Shown: positions 1 through 6,931 of the stretch, one piece after another | Numbering within the stretch: position 1 is the first letter of the stretch | Layout: the number at the start of each line of letters is the position of its first letter | NCBI GenBank assembly: GCA_004000155.1 | Contig: RCSS01000059.1 | Coordinates: 1 to 13,415, forward strand | DNA from: Tubulinosema ratisbonensis | Lineage: Eukaryota > Microsporidia > Tubulinosematidae | DNA length: 13,415 bases | Reading direction: 5' to 3' | The notes under the pieces: generated by a model | Databases searched by the model: none | Told to the model about the DNA's origin: nothing | The model's input: only the letters and a program-made list of their open reading frames with translations | Translations under genes and position numbers: made by a program

Positions 1-81
1 GGTTTATTTAGGAAATATAGGATTAAAAAACCTATTTCACAAGAGATAATTGATATGTTTGAGAAAAATATGTCTAATTAG
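1..81 (+). CDS. 3' end of an unidentified gene (partial)
   Basis: Frame 1 is open from the first base to a TAG at 79-81 and encodes 26 residues ending in EKNMSN. The piece is basic (RKYRIKK) and then acidic or amphipathic, and it uses codons like the intact genes nearby. It is followed by a very AT-rich spacer of about 200 bases before the next ATG, as expected for a gene end. The start and most of the protein lie outside the window, so no function can be proposed. A chance open frame of this length is possible in AT-rich DNA, although the frame reads like ordinary protein. Confidence 0.5.
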   Translation, partial: GLFRKYRIKKPISQEIIDMFEKNMSN

Positions 82-277
82 ATAAACTTACAAATTTTAT
101 TAAAAAATGAAATTCTTATTTATTTTTTCTTAATCAGTTCTCCTTAGATTTAATAAAAATTTTTAATTTAATCTAATTTTACTAAAAAAGAACCAATAAA
201 AATTTAAAAATTTAAATCAACCAATAAAAAAAAATTTATCAATAATTCATTTTAAAACAAAAAAAATAAAAAAATAT

Positions 278-2953
278 ATGAGTGAAAGAGATAAAATAAA
301 TAGTTTATTACCAGATGTTTCTTTAGACAACAGTGATTCATCAATAATTTACAATCTAATAGTACAATTTGGAATAGTGACAGTGTTAATGATACTCTTT
401 TACATTTACAGAACCAAACTGTTATGGTTGTATTCTCCTAATACTCTTAATCGGGAAAAACACCCTGCATACCCTTACAACAAAAGAAGTAATTGGTACA
501 GGCCTACATTCGAGATACCTGATTCTAAATTACTGCCGCTAGTTGGCTTAGATTCTTTTATGATGTTACAAACTATGAAATTANTTTACAGGATTTGTTT
601 TTATTGTGGCGTGATTACAATACCACCACTTTGCAGTATTTATTTCTTTTTTGGGGATAATCTTAACAAAACCAAAAGTCAAATCTTTTTAAGGTTAAGT
701 ATTTTAAACTTAGACAAAGAATCTTTGATGATTTATGTACCTATTTTTCTAATTTACGTGAACACTTTTTTGGTTCTTTATTTGATTTACTTGTATTACA
801 AGAAGTTTATTGTTTTAAGACAGTCTTATTTAAGAAAACCTGCACTTTCTACTTCCATAATTACCATAAAAAAAGCAGAATATGAAACAGGTACTTTAGA
901 AAGAGCTTATGATTTTATTAACATTGGAAGAAGAACGTTGTATTTTACTTTGTTACCTTCTTTTATAAAAACACATGAAGATTTAAAAAATTATATTGAG
1001 AAATTAGGTTTAGGAGAGGTAGAAAACGTAGAATTAATACAAGACATAAGTGAATTAACCAGGTTAAGTTATGAAAGAGAAATTTACATTCGTAAATTTG
1101 AGAAAAAAATACACGAAACTTACACAAAAATTAAGAAATTTATCAAAAATAAGGAAGATTTTAAGAATACAAACGAAATCTTTAAAAAATTACACAATGT
1201 AAACCCTGACAAGCAAAACGAACAACAAGAAGAAAATGAAAAATTCAGTGTTGATGAAAGAATCAGACTTTTTAATTTATTTTTGAATGGTTTTGGCAAT
1301 TTAAAAGAAAAAAATAAGAACGTTGATGTTTTAGATTTTTATCTTACAAACATAAAAAATTTAAACAAAGCTATTCTTAAAGAGAAAGAAAGGATNGACT
1401 CAGCGCATCAACCACAAGAAAACATAGTTGAAGTAATAAGAGAAGAGACTCCTATAGCAGAGATTAGAGAATACCAGGAAGAAAAAGAGTTTATTTCATT
1501 TAAAGAAATTATTTCTGGCGAAGAAGAATCAGGTATCATCCCAATTGTACTGCCTCACAACACTAAAAGTGGATTTGTGACATTTAAGAGNCAACACGTA
1601 GCTTCTGCTATTTCTCAATCATTAATTTCTTCTAAACCTTTCTCTGTGTCAGCAAAAAGGGCTCCTTCACCAAGAGATGCTATTTGGTACAACCTTAATT
1701 TAAGCATAACAGGTCTTTATTTTACAAAGATATATTCTTATTCAATGTTTATTGTTTTTAACATTTTCTTTTTGATCGCAGTTATTTTTGTTGCTGGGAT
1801 GGCTAAAATAGAATATTTTGAATCTTTGTTGGGTAAAAGTTTACCAGAGAATCTGTCTTGGATAAGAGGTACTGTGGACGGAATTCTTACTCCATTCGTT
1901 TATAATCAAATGCTAAACCTTTCTTCTATCGTCATCGCAATTTTTTTACGAACAGAGGGGGTAATTTCATACTCAGAATTTCAGCTTAAACTTATGCACA
2001 GATACTTCATTTTCTTATTTTTCAATGGTTTTGTTGCNTTTATCATTTCTTCTTCCTTCTTTTCAATAATAATTGACATTGTAACCCATAAATTTGATTT
2101 AGAAACCTTTTCTAGCAAAGTTTCTTCTTCTATTTCTAGCACTTCTGTCTTTTTTATCAATTTTTCTATACAAAAATGTTTAACGGGAAATATTTTTTTG
2201 TTGGCGAAACCAGTAAATTTGTTTATCAATGCTTTTCTTAGCACATTTAGAAAAAATAGAAGCAGAAGAGAAGTAATTGAAAGCCAATTTCCTGATTTTT
2301 TGAATTTTTCAGTTTATTACCCAGCCATTTTATTAATCTTTCCAATTTGTATGATTTATTTACCAATAGCACCTTTAGCTTTGATTGTAGGAGGATTACA
2401 TTTTTATTTNGCTTATATTACAATGAAGAATGATTTTATAAACATTTCTTACAATGATTACGAAGCAGGTGGAGTGGCTTGGAATACTTGTGTAAAAATA
2501 ATAATTTATTCAATGCTCACTCTTCATTTGACAATGTTTTGTCAGATATTCGTGACTTATTCTAAGATTTTAGTGATTTTGGTGACCATTCCTTTTTTCA
2601 TAACCATTTATTTTGCCATCACAATCCATAAATTATTTTATAAAGCTACTGAATTTCATCCTATCTCTATGGCGGAAGAAGAAATCTTAGACAATTTTTT
2701 GAAAAAGTCACAGAAACAAAGAGACGCCTTACTCAATGACTGGACAGACACAACCGATGAAGCAGATCAAGATTCAATAGAATTAAAGAAATTAGACTTG
2801 TCAGATAAGATTGAATCTAAAGATAGTTATCCTTACAAGGATATTATGATGCATAGCTCTTATTCTAAGTTTTTCTTTCCTTACGGATTTTTTAAGGTTA
2901 TTAAGTCATTAAAGAGTGAAGATAAAAATAATGTATTTGGATTAAATAAATAA
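278..2953 (+). CDS. CSC1/OSCA-like (DUF221) mechano-/osmosensitive cation channel
   Basis: The 891-residue membrane protein has the three-part architecture of the CSC1/OSCA/TMEM63 family. Residues about 25-45, 107-126 and 152-174 form the N-terminal membrane segments. A long charged cytosolic domain covers about 175-460. The 7TM-type channel core starts after the family landmark APSPRDAIWYN (462-472) and runs to about 785, with hydrophobic stretches near 485-507, 545-560, 576-600, 676-712, 738-760 and 764-785. Known members are calcium-permeable channels opened by osmotic or membrane stress, located in the plasma or endomembrane. The C-terminal tail is acidic and ends with YPYKD (851-855) and FFFPYG. 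The length is near the fungal norm (yeast Csc1 is about 780). The ATG at 278 is the first in frame after an A-rich leader. Five Ns fall inside the gene, so five residues are unresolved. Family assignment is secure; ion selectivity cannot be read from the sequence. Confidence 0.9.
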   Translation: MSERDKINSLLPDVSLDNSDSSIIYNLIVQFGIVTVLMILFYIYRTKLLWLYSPNTLNREKHPAYPYNKRSNWYRPTFEIPDSKLLPLVGLDSFMMLQTMKLXYRICFYCGVITIPPLCSIYFFFGDNLNKTKSQIFLRLSILNLDKESLMIYVPIFLIYVNTFLVLYLIYLYYKKFIVLRQSYLRKPALSTSIITIKKAEYETGTLERAYDFINIGRRTLYFTLLPSFIKTHEDLKNYIEKLGLGEVENVELIQDISELTRLSYEREIYIRKFEKKIHETYTKIKKFIKNKEDFKNTNEIFKKLHNVNPDKQNEQQEENEKFSVDERIRLFNLFLNGFGNLKEKNKNVDVLDFYLTNIKNLNKAILKEKERXDSAHQPQENIVEVIREETPIAEIREYQEEKEFISFKEIISGEEESGIIPIVLPHNTKSGFVTFKXQHVASAISQSLISSKPFSVSAKRAPSPRDAIWYNLNLSITGLYFTKIYSYSMFIVFNIFFLIAVIFVAGMAKIEYFESLLGKSLPENLSWIRGTVDGILTPFVYNQMLNLSSIVIAIFLRTEGVISYSEFQLKLMHRYFIFLFFNGFVXFIISSSFFSIIIDIVTHKFDLETFSSKVSSSISSTSVFFINFSIQKCLTGNIFLLAKPVNLFINAFLSTFRKNRSRREVIESQFPDFLNFSVYYPAILLIFPICMIYLPIAPLALIVGGLHFYXAYITMKNDFINISYNDYEAGGVAWNTCVKIIIYSMLTLHLTMFCQIFVTYSKILVILVTIPFFITIYFAITIHKLFYKATEFHPISMAEEEILDNFLKKSQKQRDALLNDWTDTTDEADQDSIELKKLDLSDKIESKDSYPYKDIMMHSSYSKFFFPYGFFKVIKSLKSEDKNNVFGLNK

Positions 2954-3096
2954 TTTATTTTTTTAACAAAAATAAAATAAAAATCTCTTTTTTTCTAAAA
3001 AATTTCAATTATAAATTTAACTTTTTTTAAAAAAATTATTATTTGATGTTTTTAACAAAATTTAAATAAATCATTTCAAAAATATTTCTTAATTTC

Positions 3097-3825
3097 TTAA
3101 TCTAAAAAGCTAAAACTACGCGGCAATTTTTTATTTGTCTGTTTAAAAATCAAAACCAAAACATCTCTTTTGTTATAAAATAATCCACCATTAATCATAA
3201 AATTAGGAAAAAAAATCTTTCTGATTATTTCTACAAAATCTCTCTCCCCTCTAAAAAGATTATTTTTAGATTCTAATACGTAAAACAAATTGAATAATCT
3301 TAAAAATAATTTTCTTCTATTCTCTTTAATGGTAAACATAACATAATTTAATTTACCTTGATGAAAATCTTTATCATAATTTAAAAGGATTGATTTTATA
3401 ACCTTTAAAGGAAAGAATTCTTTTACATAAAACTGTAGATATAATCTTAAGGCTGAAGCTAAACTAAACAAATCATATTTTTTACAAGAGAATGGGGTAT
3501 CATCCAACAGTTTGTTATAAATTTTTTTGATAGATTTTACTAACCCTGTTATTAAAAAGATACCCAACATGTTTTCGCAATTATTTTTTAGGTGATTGAT
3601 TACCAAATAAACATTTTCACTCACAAAAATATCTTCTTCTCTTTTTTCAATGAATACAAATCCCATAAAAAGATCTATAACTTGATCTAAAAATGATGGC
3701 TGAGACAATTTTTCAATCGAATGATTACGTAGTTTTTCTTTTGTTTGAGAATCCATGTAATTTAAACATGATTTTATTTTTTTTTTAAATGTAAAGTATT
3801 TGTTTTTATGATGTTTTTCTGCCAT
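3097..3825 (-). CDS. RhoGAP-fold protein, probably lacking catalytic arginine
   Basis: This 242-residue protein is not annotated by obvious identity, but the order of elements fits a RhoGAP domain at about 68-215. IFVSENVYLVINHLKNN leads into GIFLITG (88-94), the place of the family's GIFRxSG loop. KYDLFSLASALRLYLQF (116-132) matches the helix usually written D-x-H-x-VA-x-LLK-x-FLREL. FVEIIRKIFFPNF (197-209) matches the NLAxxFGPNLL helix. In RhoGAPs the Arg of GIFR is the finger that completes GTP hydrolysis. Here residue 91 is Leu. The second conserved Arg of the FLREL helix is Gln131, and the late Asn is absent. It may therefore bind a Rho-type GTPase without stimulating it, or have another role. 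The N-terminus (1-30) is very basic. The gene converges on the CSC1-like gene (143-bp gap) and diverges from the helicase gene. Fold assignment rests on motif pattern only. Confidence 0.55.
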   Translation of the reverse strand: MAEKHHKNKYFTFKKKIKSCLNYMDSQTKEKLRNHSIEKLSQPSFLDQVIDLFMGFVFIEKREEDIFVSENVYLVINHLKNNCENMLGIFLITGLVKSIKKIYNKLLDDTPFSCKKYDLFSLASALRLYLQFYVKEFFPLKVIKSILLNYDKDFHQGKLNYVMFTIKENRRKLFLRLFNLFYVLESKNNLFRGERDFVEIIRKIFFPNFMINGGLFYNKRDVLVLIFKQTNKKLPRSFSFLD

Positions 3826-4088
3826 GTCTTATTATAGTAAATGTATAAGAATATTAATTAAAACAAAATTGTTTAATAAAATTAATCATGAAGAAACATG
3901 TTTTAAATATTTTTTTTAAATATTTTTTATGGATGAAAATTAATAAACTAAAAATATTATTTTTTTAACAATTTTTATGAAAAAATATAAAAATAAATTA
4001 ATTCCTTTATTAATAAATAATTATTTAAATTTTTAACAAAATAATTTTATATTTTTATATTTTTTTAAATTATTTTAATTTTTTACCA
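3826..4088. promoter_or_regulatory. Divergent promoter region between RhoGAP-like and helicase genes
   Basis: These 263 bp separate two genes transcribed away from each other, so they must hold both promoters. The region is almost pure A/T with no reading frame of note. It includes a perfect tandem duplication of the 13-mer TTTTAAATATTTT at 3901-3926, next to a small GC-containing patch (AATCATGAAGAAACATG, 3883-3899). The RhoGAP-like start is preceded by AATAAGAC on its own strand and the helicase start by TTTTTTACCA. No certain TATA element can be singled out in this composition. Confidence 0.5.
3901..3926 (+). repeat. Tandem 13-mer duplication (TTTTAAATATTTT x2)
   Basis: Two perfect adjacent copies of TTTTAAATATTTT lie in the divergent spacer, roughly midway between the two start codons. 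The unit is AT-only, so slippage during replication is the simplest origin. A regulatory role is possible but not shown. Confidence 0.8.
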
Positions 4089-5555
4089 ATGAAATTAAAA
4101 GGTGGCTCATTCAAAACATTAAACTTAGACTCAAAATTGTACCACAACATTCCATTTAAAAATCCAACCCCGATCCAAAGAAAAACACTCCCTGGCCTGT
4201 TGCTAAATCAAAACATAATAGGAATAGCAAGAACGGGGAGCGGTAAAACATTAGCATTTCTTATACCAGCAGTACAAAAAGCTTTGGTTGGCAAGAAAGT
4301 TCTTATTGTTATGCCAACAAGAGAATTAGTCAACCAAACCTTCACAGTTTTACTAAAATTAATTCAAAATATTAAATTAAAAGTAGAATTACTTTACGGT
4401 GGTACAATAGAAAGACAATTAAACAATCCAGACATAATAATTGGCACCGTTGGAAGGGTTAGATACACAGATTTGCCTCGAGTTGATTTTTTAGTGGTTG
4501 ACGAAGTAGACAGAATTTTTGAAGAAAAAAGTTTACAAGAAGATTTTTTAGGGATAGAAGAAAAATTAAACAAAGACAGGCAAACAGCNTATTTTTCTGC
4601 CACTTTACCAGAAAAGTTTATTCATTTAGTATCTGATTTTGAGTTAATCAAAATTGATGAACAACTTAACGAAAACTTAGAACATTTTTTCTTTTTCGTT
4701 CCTTCATCAGAAAAAGAAGCTGCTTTGTTATTTTTATTAGATCAAATTAAAGAAAAAACCATTATTTTTGTCAAAACTAAGCACACAGTTGAATATTTGG
4801 CAGAAGTTTTAAAGAAATATTCTGTGACCACAATTTATTCTTCCATGGATCAAGAATGTAGAGAAATTTGTTTGAATAATTTTATTAAAAATAAGGTACA
4901 AATTTTGATTGTAACAGATTTAGCCTCGAGAGGATTGGATATTCCATTTTTGGATGTGGTAATAAATTATAATATGTGTGATTCTAAAACCTTNTTACAT
5001 AGAATNGGTAGGGTTGGCAGAAGTGGTAGATTTGGTAAACAATATTCTTTAATTTCTTACAAAGATGCTTTCCATTTTTACAAACTAAAAGAGAAATTTA
5101 TGTTAGAAGAAGAGATTGGCTCAATTCCTAATGATTTATTAAACAAATTTCAAGTAGAAATAGATATAATGGATCTAAAAGATTTAAGAAACAGAGCATT
5201 TTTAGGTGAAGAGAAGGCTAATAGATTTAAAAAACAAGAAGAATTAGAAAACAATTACAAACAAGAAATTAAAAATATTTTACCGCACAGCATGTTTAAA
5301 AGAAATGACGAAAGAGAAAAACTAATCTTACAGATACAAGGCAAACTAACCAAAGAAAAAGAAGAGGTTAAAGTTGAAGAGAATATTTACAAAGATAGGA
5401 ATTATATTTCTTACAGACCAAAGAGCAATGTATTTACTGACTGTGTAATTAATTTTACTAAAGATGATTTTGAGAAAAAAAGTAATTTAGAGAGTAAAAA
5501 AGAAGGATGGAGAAAAAGAAAGAATACGATTATCAAAGGAAAAAATAAAAAATAA
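4089..5555 (+). CDS. DBP10: DEAD-box RNA helicase, Dbp10/DDX54 type (60S ribosome assembly)
   Basis: The 488-residue protein carries every core motif of an ATP-dependent RNA helicase: Q motif with F23 and PTPIQ (26-30), Walker A ARTGSGKT (47-54), PTREL (76-80), GG (104-105), TVGR (120-123), motif II VDEVD (137-141, DEVD rather than DEAD), SAT (170-172), IIFVKT (225-230), TDLASRGLDIP (276-286) and HRxGRVGRSGR (304-314). Two stretches point to Dbp10: the N-terminal GGSFKTLNL followed by NPTPIQRKT, and the linker IDEQLNENLEHFFFFV plus EKEAALL (190-213), typical of Dbp10/DDX54. That protein acts in the nucleolus on pre-60S particles. Yeast and human versions are about twice as long. Here the extended tail is cut to about 150 residues, rich in Lys/Glu and ending in a basic patch (GWRKRKNTIIKGKNKK). 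The ATG at 4089 begins just before the Q-motif region and leaves almost no N-terminal extension. Three Ns (4589, 4994, 5006) fall at third codon positions. Confidence 0.85.
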   Translation: MKLKGGSFKTLNLDSKLYHNIPFKNPTPIQRKTLPGLLLNQNIIGIARTGSGKTLAFLIPAVQKALVGKKVLIVMPTRELVNQTFTVLLKLIQNIKLKVELLYGGTIERQLNNPDIIIGTVGRVRYTDLPRVDFLVVDEVDRIFEEKSLQEDFLGIEEKLNKDRQTXYFSATLPEKFIHLVSDFELIKIDEQLNENLEHFFFFVPSSEKEAALLFLLDQIKEKTIIFVKTKHTVEYLAEVLKKYSVTTIYSSMDQECREICLNNFIKNKVQILIVTDLASRGLDIPFLDVVINYNMCDSKTXLHRXGRVGRSGRFGKQYSLISYKDAFHFYKLKEKFMLEEEIGSIPNDLLNKFQVEIDIMDLKDLRNRAFLGEEKANRFKKQEELENNYKQEIKNILPHSMFKRNDEREKLILQIQGKLTKEKEEVKVEENIYKDRNYISYRPKSNVFTDCVINFTKDDFEKKSNLESKKEGWRKRKNTIIKGKNKK

Positions 5556-5606
5556 ATTAATTATTTTACTTTTTTATAAATTAAATTTATTATTTTTAAG
5601 TAAATT

Positions 5607-5634
5607 AAAAAATAAAAAATAAAAAATAAAAAAT
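5607..5634 (+). repeat. Tandem heptamer AAAAAAT x4
   Basis: Four perfect consecutive copies of AAAAAAT lie in the spacer after the helicase gene, about 50 bp upstream of the DUF167 start. It is a simple-sequence repeat with no visible function; its position places it within or near the promoter of the small gene. Confidence 0.85.
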
Positions 5635-5643
5635 ATTTAATAT

Positions 5644-5669
5644 TTAATATAAATATTTAATATAAATAT
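5644..5669 (+). repeat. Tandem 13-mer TTAATATAAATAT x2
   Basis: Two perfect adjacent copies of TTAATATAAATAT end 11 bp before the ATG at 5681. Each copy contains a TATAAAT core, so the duplication could supply TATA-like elements for the DUF167 gene. In this A/T-rich setting that reading is tentative. Confidence 0.7.
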
Positions 5670-5677
5670 TTTAATAT

Positions 5678-5680
5678 CCC
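5678..5680 (+). promoter_or_regulatory. CCC immediately before ATG
   Basis: CCC directly abuts the ATG at 5681 (ATATCCCATG) within otherwise pure A/T sequence. C-rich triplets just upstream of starts have been described as translation or transcription start signals in several microsporidia, from memory of that literature. It supports the choice of ATG for the split DUF167 gene. The other genes in this window lack a comparable triplet. Confidence 0.4.
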
Positions 5681-5978
5681 ATGTCTAATTTTGTAAAATT
5701 AAACTTTAAAATAAAACCAAACAGCAATAAAAATCAAATCAAAACAATAGAAGAAGATCTGATTACAATAGAAGTAAGGAAAAAATAATTAGATAAAAGC
5801 ACAGCCAGAAAACAATAAAGCAAACTTAGAACTGATAAAATTTATAAAAAAATTATTAAACATTTCCTCAGACGAAATAAAATTAGTCTCAGGTCATAAA
5901 TGTACATCAAAATGTTTGGAGATAAAAAACAAAACAAAAGAAGAAATTTACTTAATTTTTAATAAATCAATTTTGTAA
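5681..5978 (+). CDS. DUF167/UPF0235 (YggU/C15orf40-type) small protein, two exons
   Basis: No single frame covers this gene. Exon 1 (5681-5773, 31 codons) ends in DLITIE. Exon 2 (5793-5978, 61 codons plus TAA) begins IKAQPENNKANLELI. Joined, they give a 92-residue protein that follows the DUF167 pattern without a gap: an early KIKPNS segment, then I-x-I-x-A-x-P-x-x-x-x-AN-x-EL, a helix FIKKLLNISSDEI, and LVSGHKCTSKCLEI, the family's SG-x-x-SR-x-K strand. Family members are small proteins of unknown biochemical role found in bacteria, archaea and eukaryotes. The hallmark Arg after the SG loop is missing, being replaced in a CTSKC context. The ATG at 5681 follows CCC. The gene sits 125 bp after the helicase gene on the same strand. 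The alternative is a pseudogene with a 19-bp insertion, but the insertion has splice-site ends. Confidence 0.75.
5774..5792 (+). other. Candidate 19-nt spliceosomal intron in the DUF167 gene
   Basis: The segment GTAAGGAAAAAATAATTAG lies exactly between the two halves of the DUF167 frame in phase 0. It starts GTAAGG, close to the GTAAGT donor used in microsporidia and yeast, and ends TAATTAG, so a branch-type TAAT sits directly against the acceptor AG, as in known microsporidian introns. It contains an in-frame TAA at 5786?-region reading only if retained, and its removal restores the family's exact residue spacing. A longer excision to the AG at 5803-5804 (31 nt) would also keep frame but would delete four residues of the conserved strand. 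Confidence 0.6.
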
Positions 5979-6058
5979 AAAAATTTGATACAAAACTAAT
6001 TTCACACCCAAAAATTTTATTTCTTCGTAAAACAGTTTTCTTAAAACATATTTGTATT

Positions 6059-6080
6059 AAAAAACCAATTGGTGTTTTTT
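6059..6080. repeat. Near-perfect inverted repeat AAAAAACC-AATT-GG(TG)TTTTTT
   Basis: The arms AAAAAACC (6059-6066) and GG-TG-TTTTTT (6071-6080) flank AATT, and pair except for a two-base TG bulge. It lies 80 bp after the DUF167 stop and 69 bp before the secreted-protein ATG. It may be a transcript-end hairpin for the former or a binding site for the latter; the sequence does not decide. Confidence 0.5.
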
Positions 6081-6117
6081 ATAACATTTTTGTGACGAAT
6101 ATTTTTCTCACCACAGC

Positions 6118-6131
6118 TGAAACTTGTTTCA
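6118..6131. promoter_or_regulatory. TGAAAC-TT-GTTTCA inverted repeat in promoter
   Basis: Perfect 6-bp arms (6118-6123 and 6126-6131) are separated by TT, 17 bp upstream of the secreted-protein ATG at 6149 and 10 bp before the TATA-like run at 6141. The arm resembles the fungal pheromone-response core TGAAACA bound by Ste12-type factors, arranged head to head. The match to a known site is partial, and whether this genome encodes such a factor is not visible here. Confidence 0.4.
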
Positions 6132-6140
6132 CAAAATAAA

Positions 6141-6148
6141 TATAAAAG
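6141..6148 (+). promoter_or_regulatory. TATA-like element TATAAAAG
   Basis: TATAAAAG directly abuts the upstream ATG at 6149. If it works as a TATA box, transcription would begin downstream of 6149, which favours the second in-frame ATG at 6170 as the true start of the secreted protein. A/T-rich background makes such matches common, but this one carries the terminal G of a good consensus and lies in the most GC-rich gene of the window. Confidence 0.4.
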
Positions 6149-6931
6149 ATGGAATTGTGGATTAGCAAAATGAGAAGGAATATTTTTCATCTATTAGCAT
6201 TATTGCAAATATTTCTTATAGTCTTTGCTGTAAAGAGCGTACGATCTCAGGAGGAAGGAAAAGATGAAGGAAAGGATGAGGGAAAGGATGAAGGAAAGGA
6301 TGACAAAGAAAAGAAGGATGAAGAGAAAGGACACGAAGGAGAAACTGGTGGAAAAAGAGTTGAGATGTGCGGACCAGGATACGCTGCTGAATGTGTACCC
6401 ATTGGAGGAATAGGAGAGGAAGAAGAACCTATGAAGGATTGTACTGAATATAAAGTTGAACTTTCTTCTAAAGATCAACAATCTGTTGGTGTAAACCCAG
6501 AATGTACTGAAGTGGCATCTGAAGCAAAGTCAAAAGGACTTGTTCCTGTTAGTGTTTATACTTTATTTGCATCACCTGATGCACAGCGCAGTGAAGGAGT
6601 ACCTTCTAATTTATATGCATTGACCAGTAGTTTATTCTTTAACGCAGCAAAAAATGGTAACGGTGGTCAAAACGGAGGAAAGAATTATAATTTCTTAAGA
6701 GGATCAGTTGCAAGGGCATTCGGTGGACATCCTCCAAAGGACGCCAAAAAAGATGACAAGAAAAAAGATAAAGAAAAGGATAAGGAAAAAGAGAAAGAAA
6801 AGGAAGGTGAAGGTGGAAGTGAAAAAGAAAAACCAGAGGATAAGGAAGTTGAAGGGGGAGCTCAGTTAGTTGATGAGATTTCCTCTAATCTTGCCGAGAA
6901 ACACTCCAAAGGTAATTCATCATTATTTTAA
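6149..6931 (+). CDS. Secreted Lys/Glu-rich repeat protein, polar-tube/spore-wall candidate
   Basis: The open frame gives 260 residues; starting at the second Met (residue 8, base 6170) gives a textbook signal peptide, MRRN followed by a hydrophobic core (IFHLLALLQIFLIVFAV, 12-28), with cleavage likely near SVRS-QE. The mature part starts with four GKDE repeats (37-52) and a charged linker. A central region has four cysteines (74, 82, 98, 119) and few charges (131-198, including RGSVARAFGGHPP). Then comes a Lys/Glu/Asp low-complexity tail (199-234) and a mixed end. Base composition is clearly more GC-rich than in neighbouring genes, suggesting strong expression or selection. Secretion, Cys pairs and lysine richness recall microsporidian polar tube protein 2 and spore-wall proteins, but I see no diagnostic motif, so this is inference from composition. 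No PTP1-like proline-rich gene sits beside it. Confidence 0.75.
   Translation: MELWISKMRRNIFHLLALLQIFLIVFAVKSVRSQEEGKDEGKDEGKDEGKDDKEKKDEEKGHEGETGGKRVEMCGPGYAAECVPIGGIGEEEEPMKDCTEYKVELSSKDQQSVGVNPECTEVASEAKSKGLVPVSVYTLFASPDAQRSEGVPSNLYALTSSLFFNAAKNGNGGQNGGKNYNFLRGSVARAFGGHPPKDAKKDDKKKDKEKDKEKEKEKEGEGGSEKEKPEDKEVEGGAQLVDEISSNLAEKHSKGNSSLF
6257..6304 (+). repeat. 12-bp coding repeat x4 (GKDE units)
   Basis: Four consecutive 12-bp units of the form GGAAARGATGAR encode GKDE-GKDE-GKDE-GKDD just after the predicted signal peptide. They differ only at third positions and in the last codon. Such short tandem coding repeats expand and contract easily and are a likely site of length variation between isolates. 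Confidence 0.85.

Noticed and set aside
1981..2244. 87-codon minus-strand open frame inside the CSC1-like gene
   Set aside because: It is a shadow of a strongly supported membrane-protein frame on the other strand, and its composition is the mirror of hydrophobic codons.
5774..5804. Alternative 31-nt intron ending at the AG of GCACAG
   Set aside because: It also keeps the frame, but it would remove four residues of the conserved DUF167 strand and lacks a branch-like TAAT next to the acceptor. The 19-nt option fits better, though RNA data are needed to decide.
6200..6481. 93-codon minus-strand frame rich in Phe/Ser/Leu
   Set aside because: It is antisense to the GKDE and Lys/Glu repeats of the secreted protein; the repetitive FSFIL pattern is simply the complement of those repeats.
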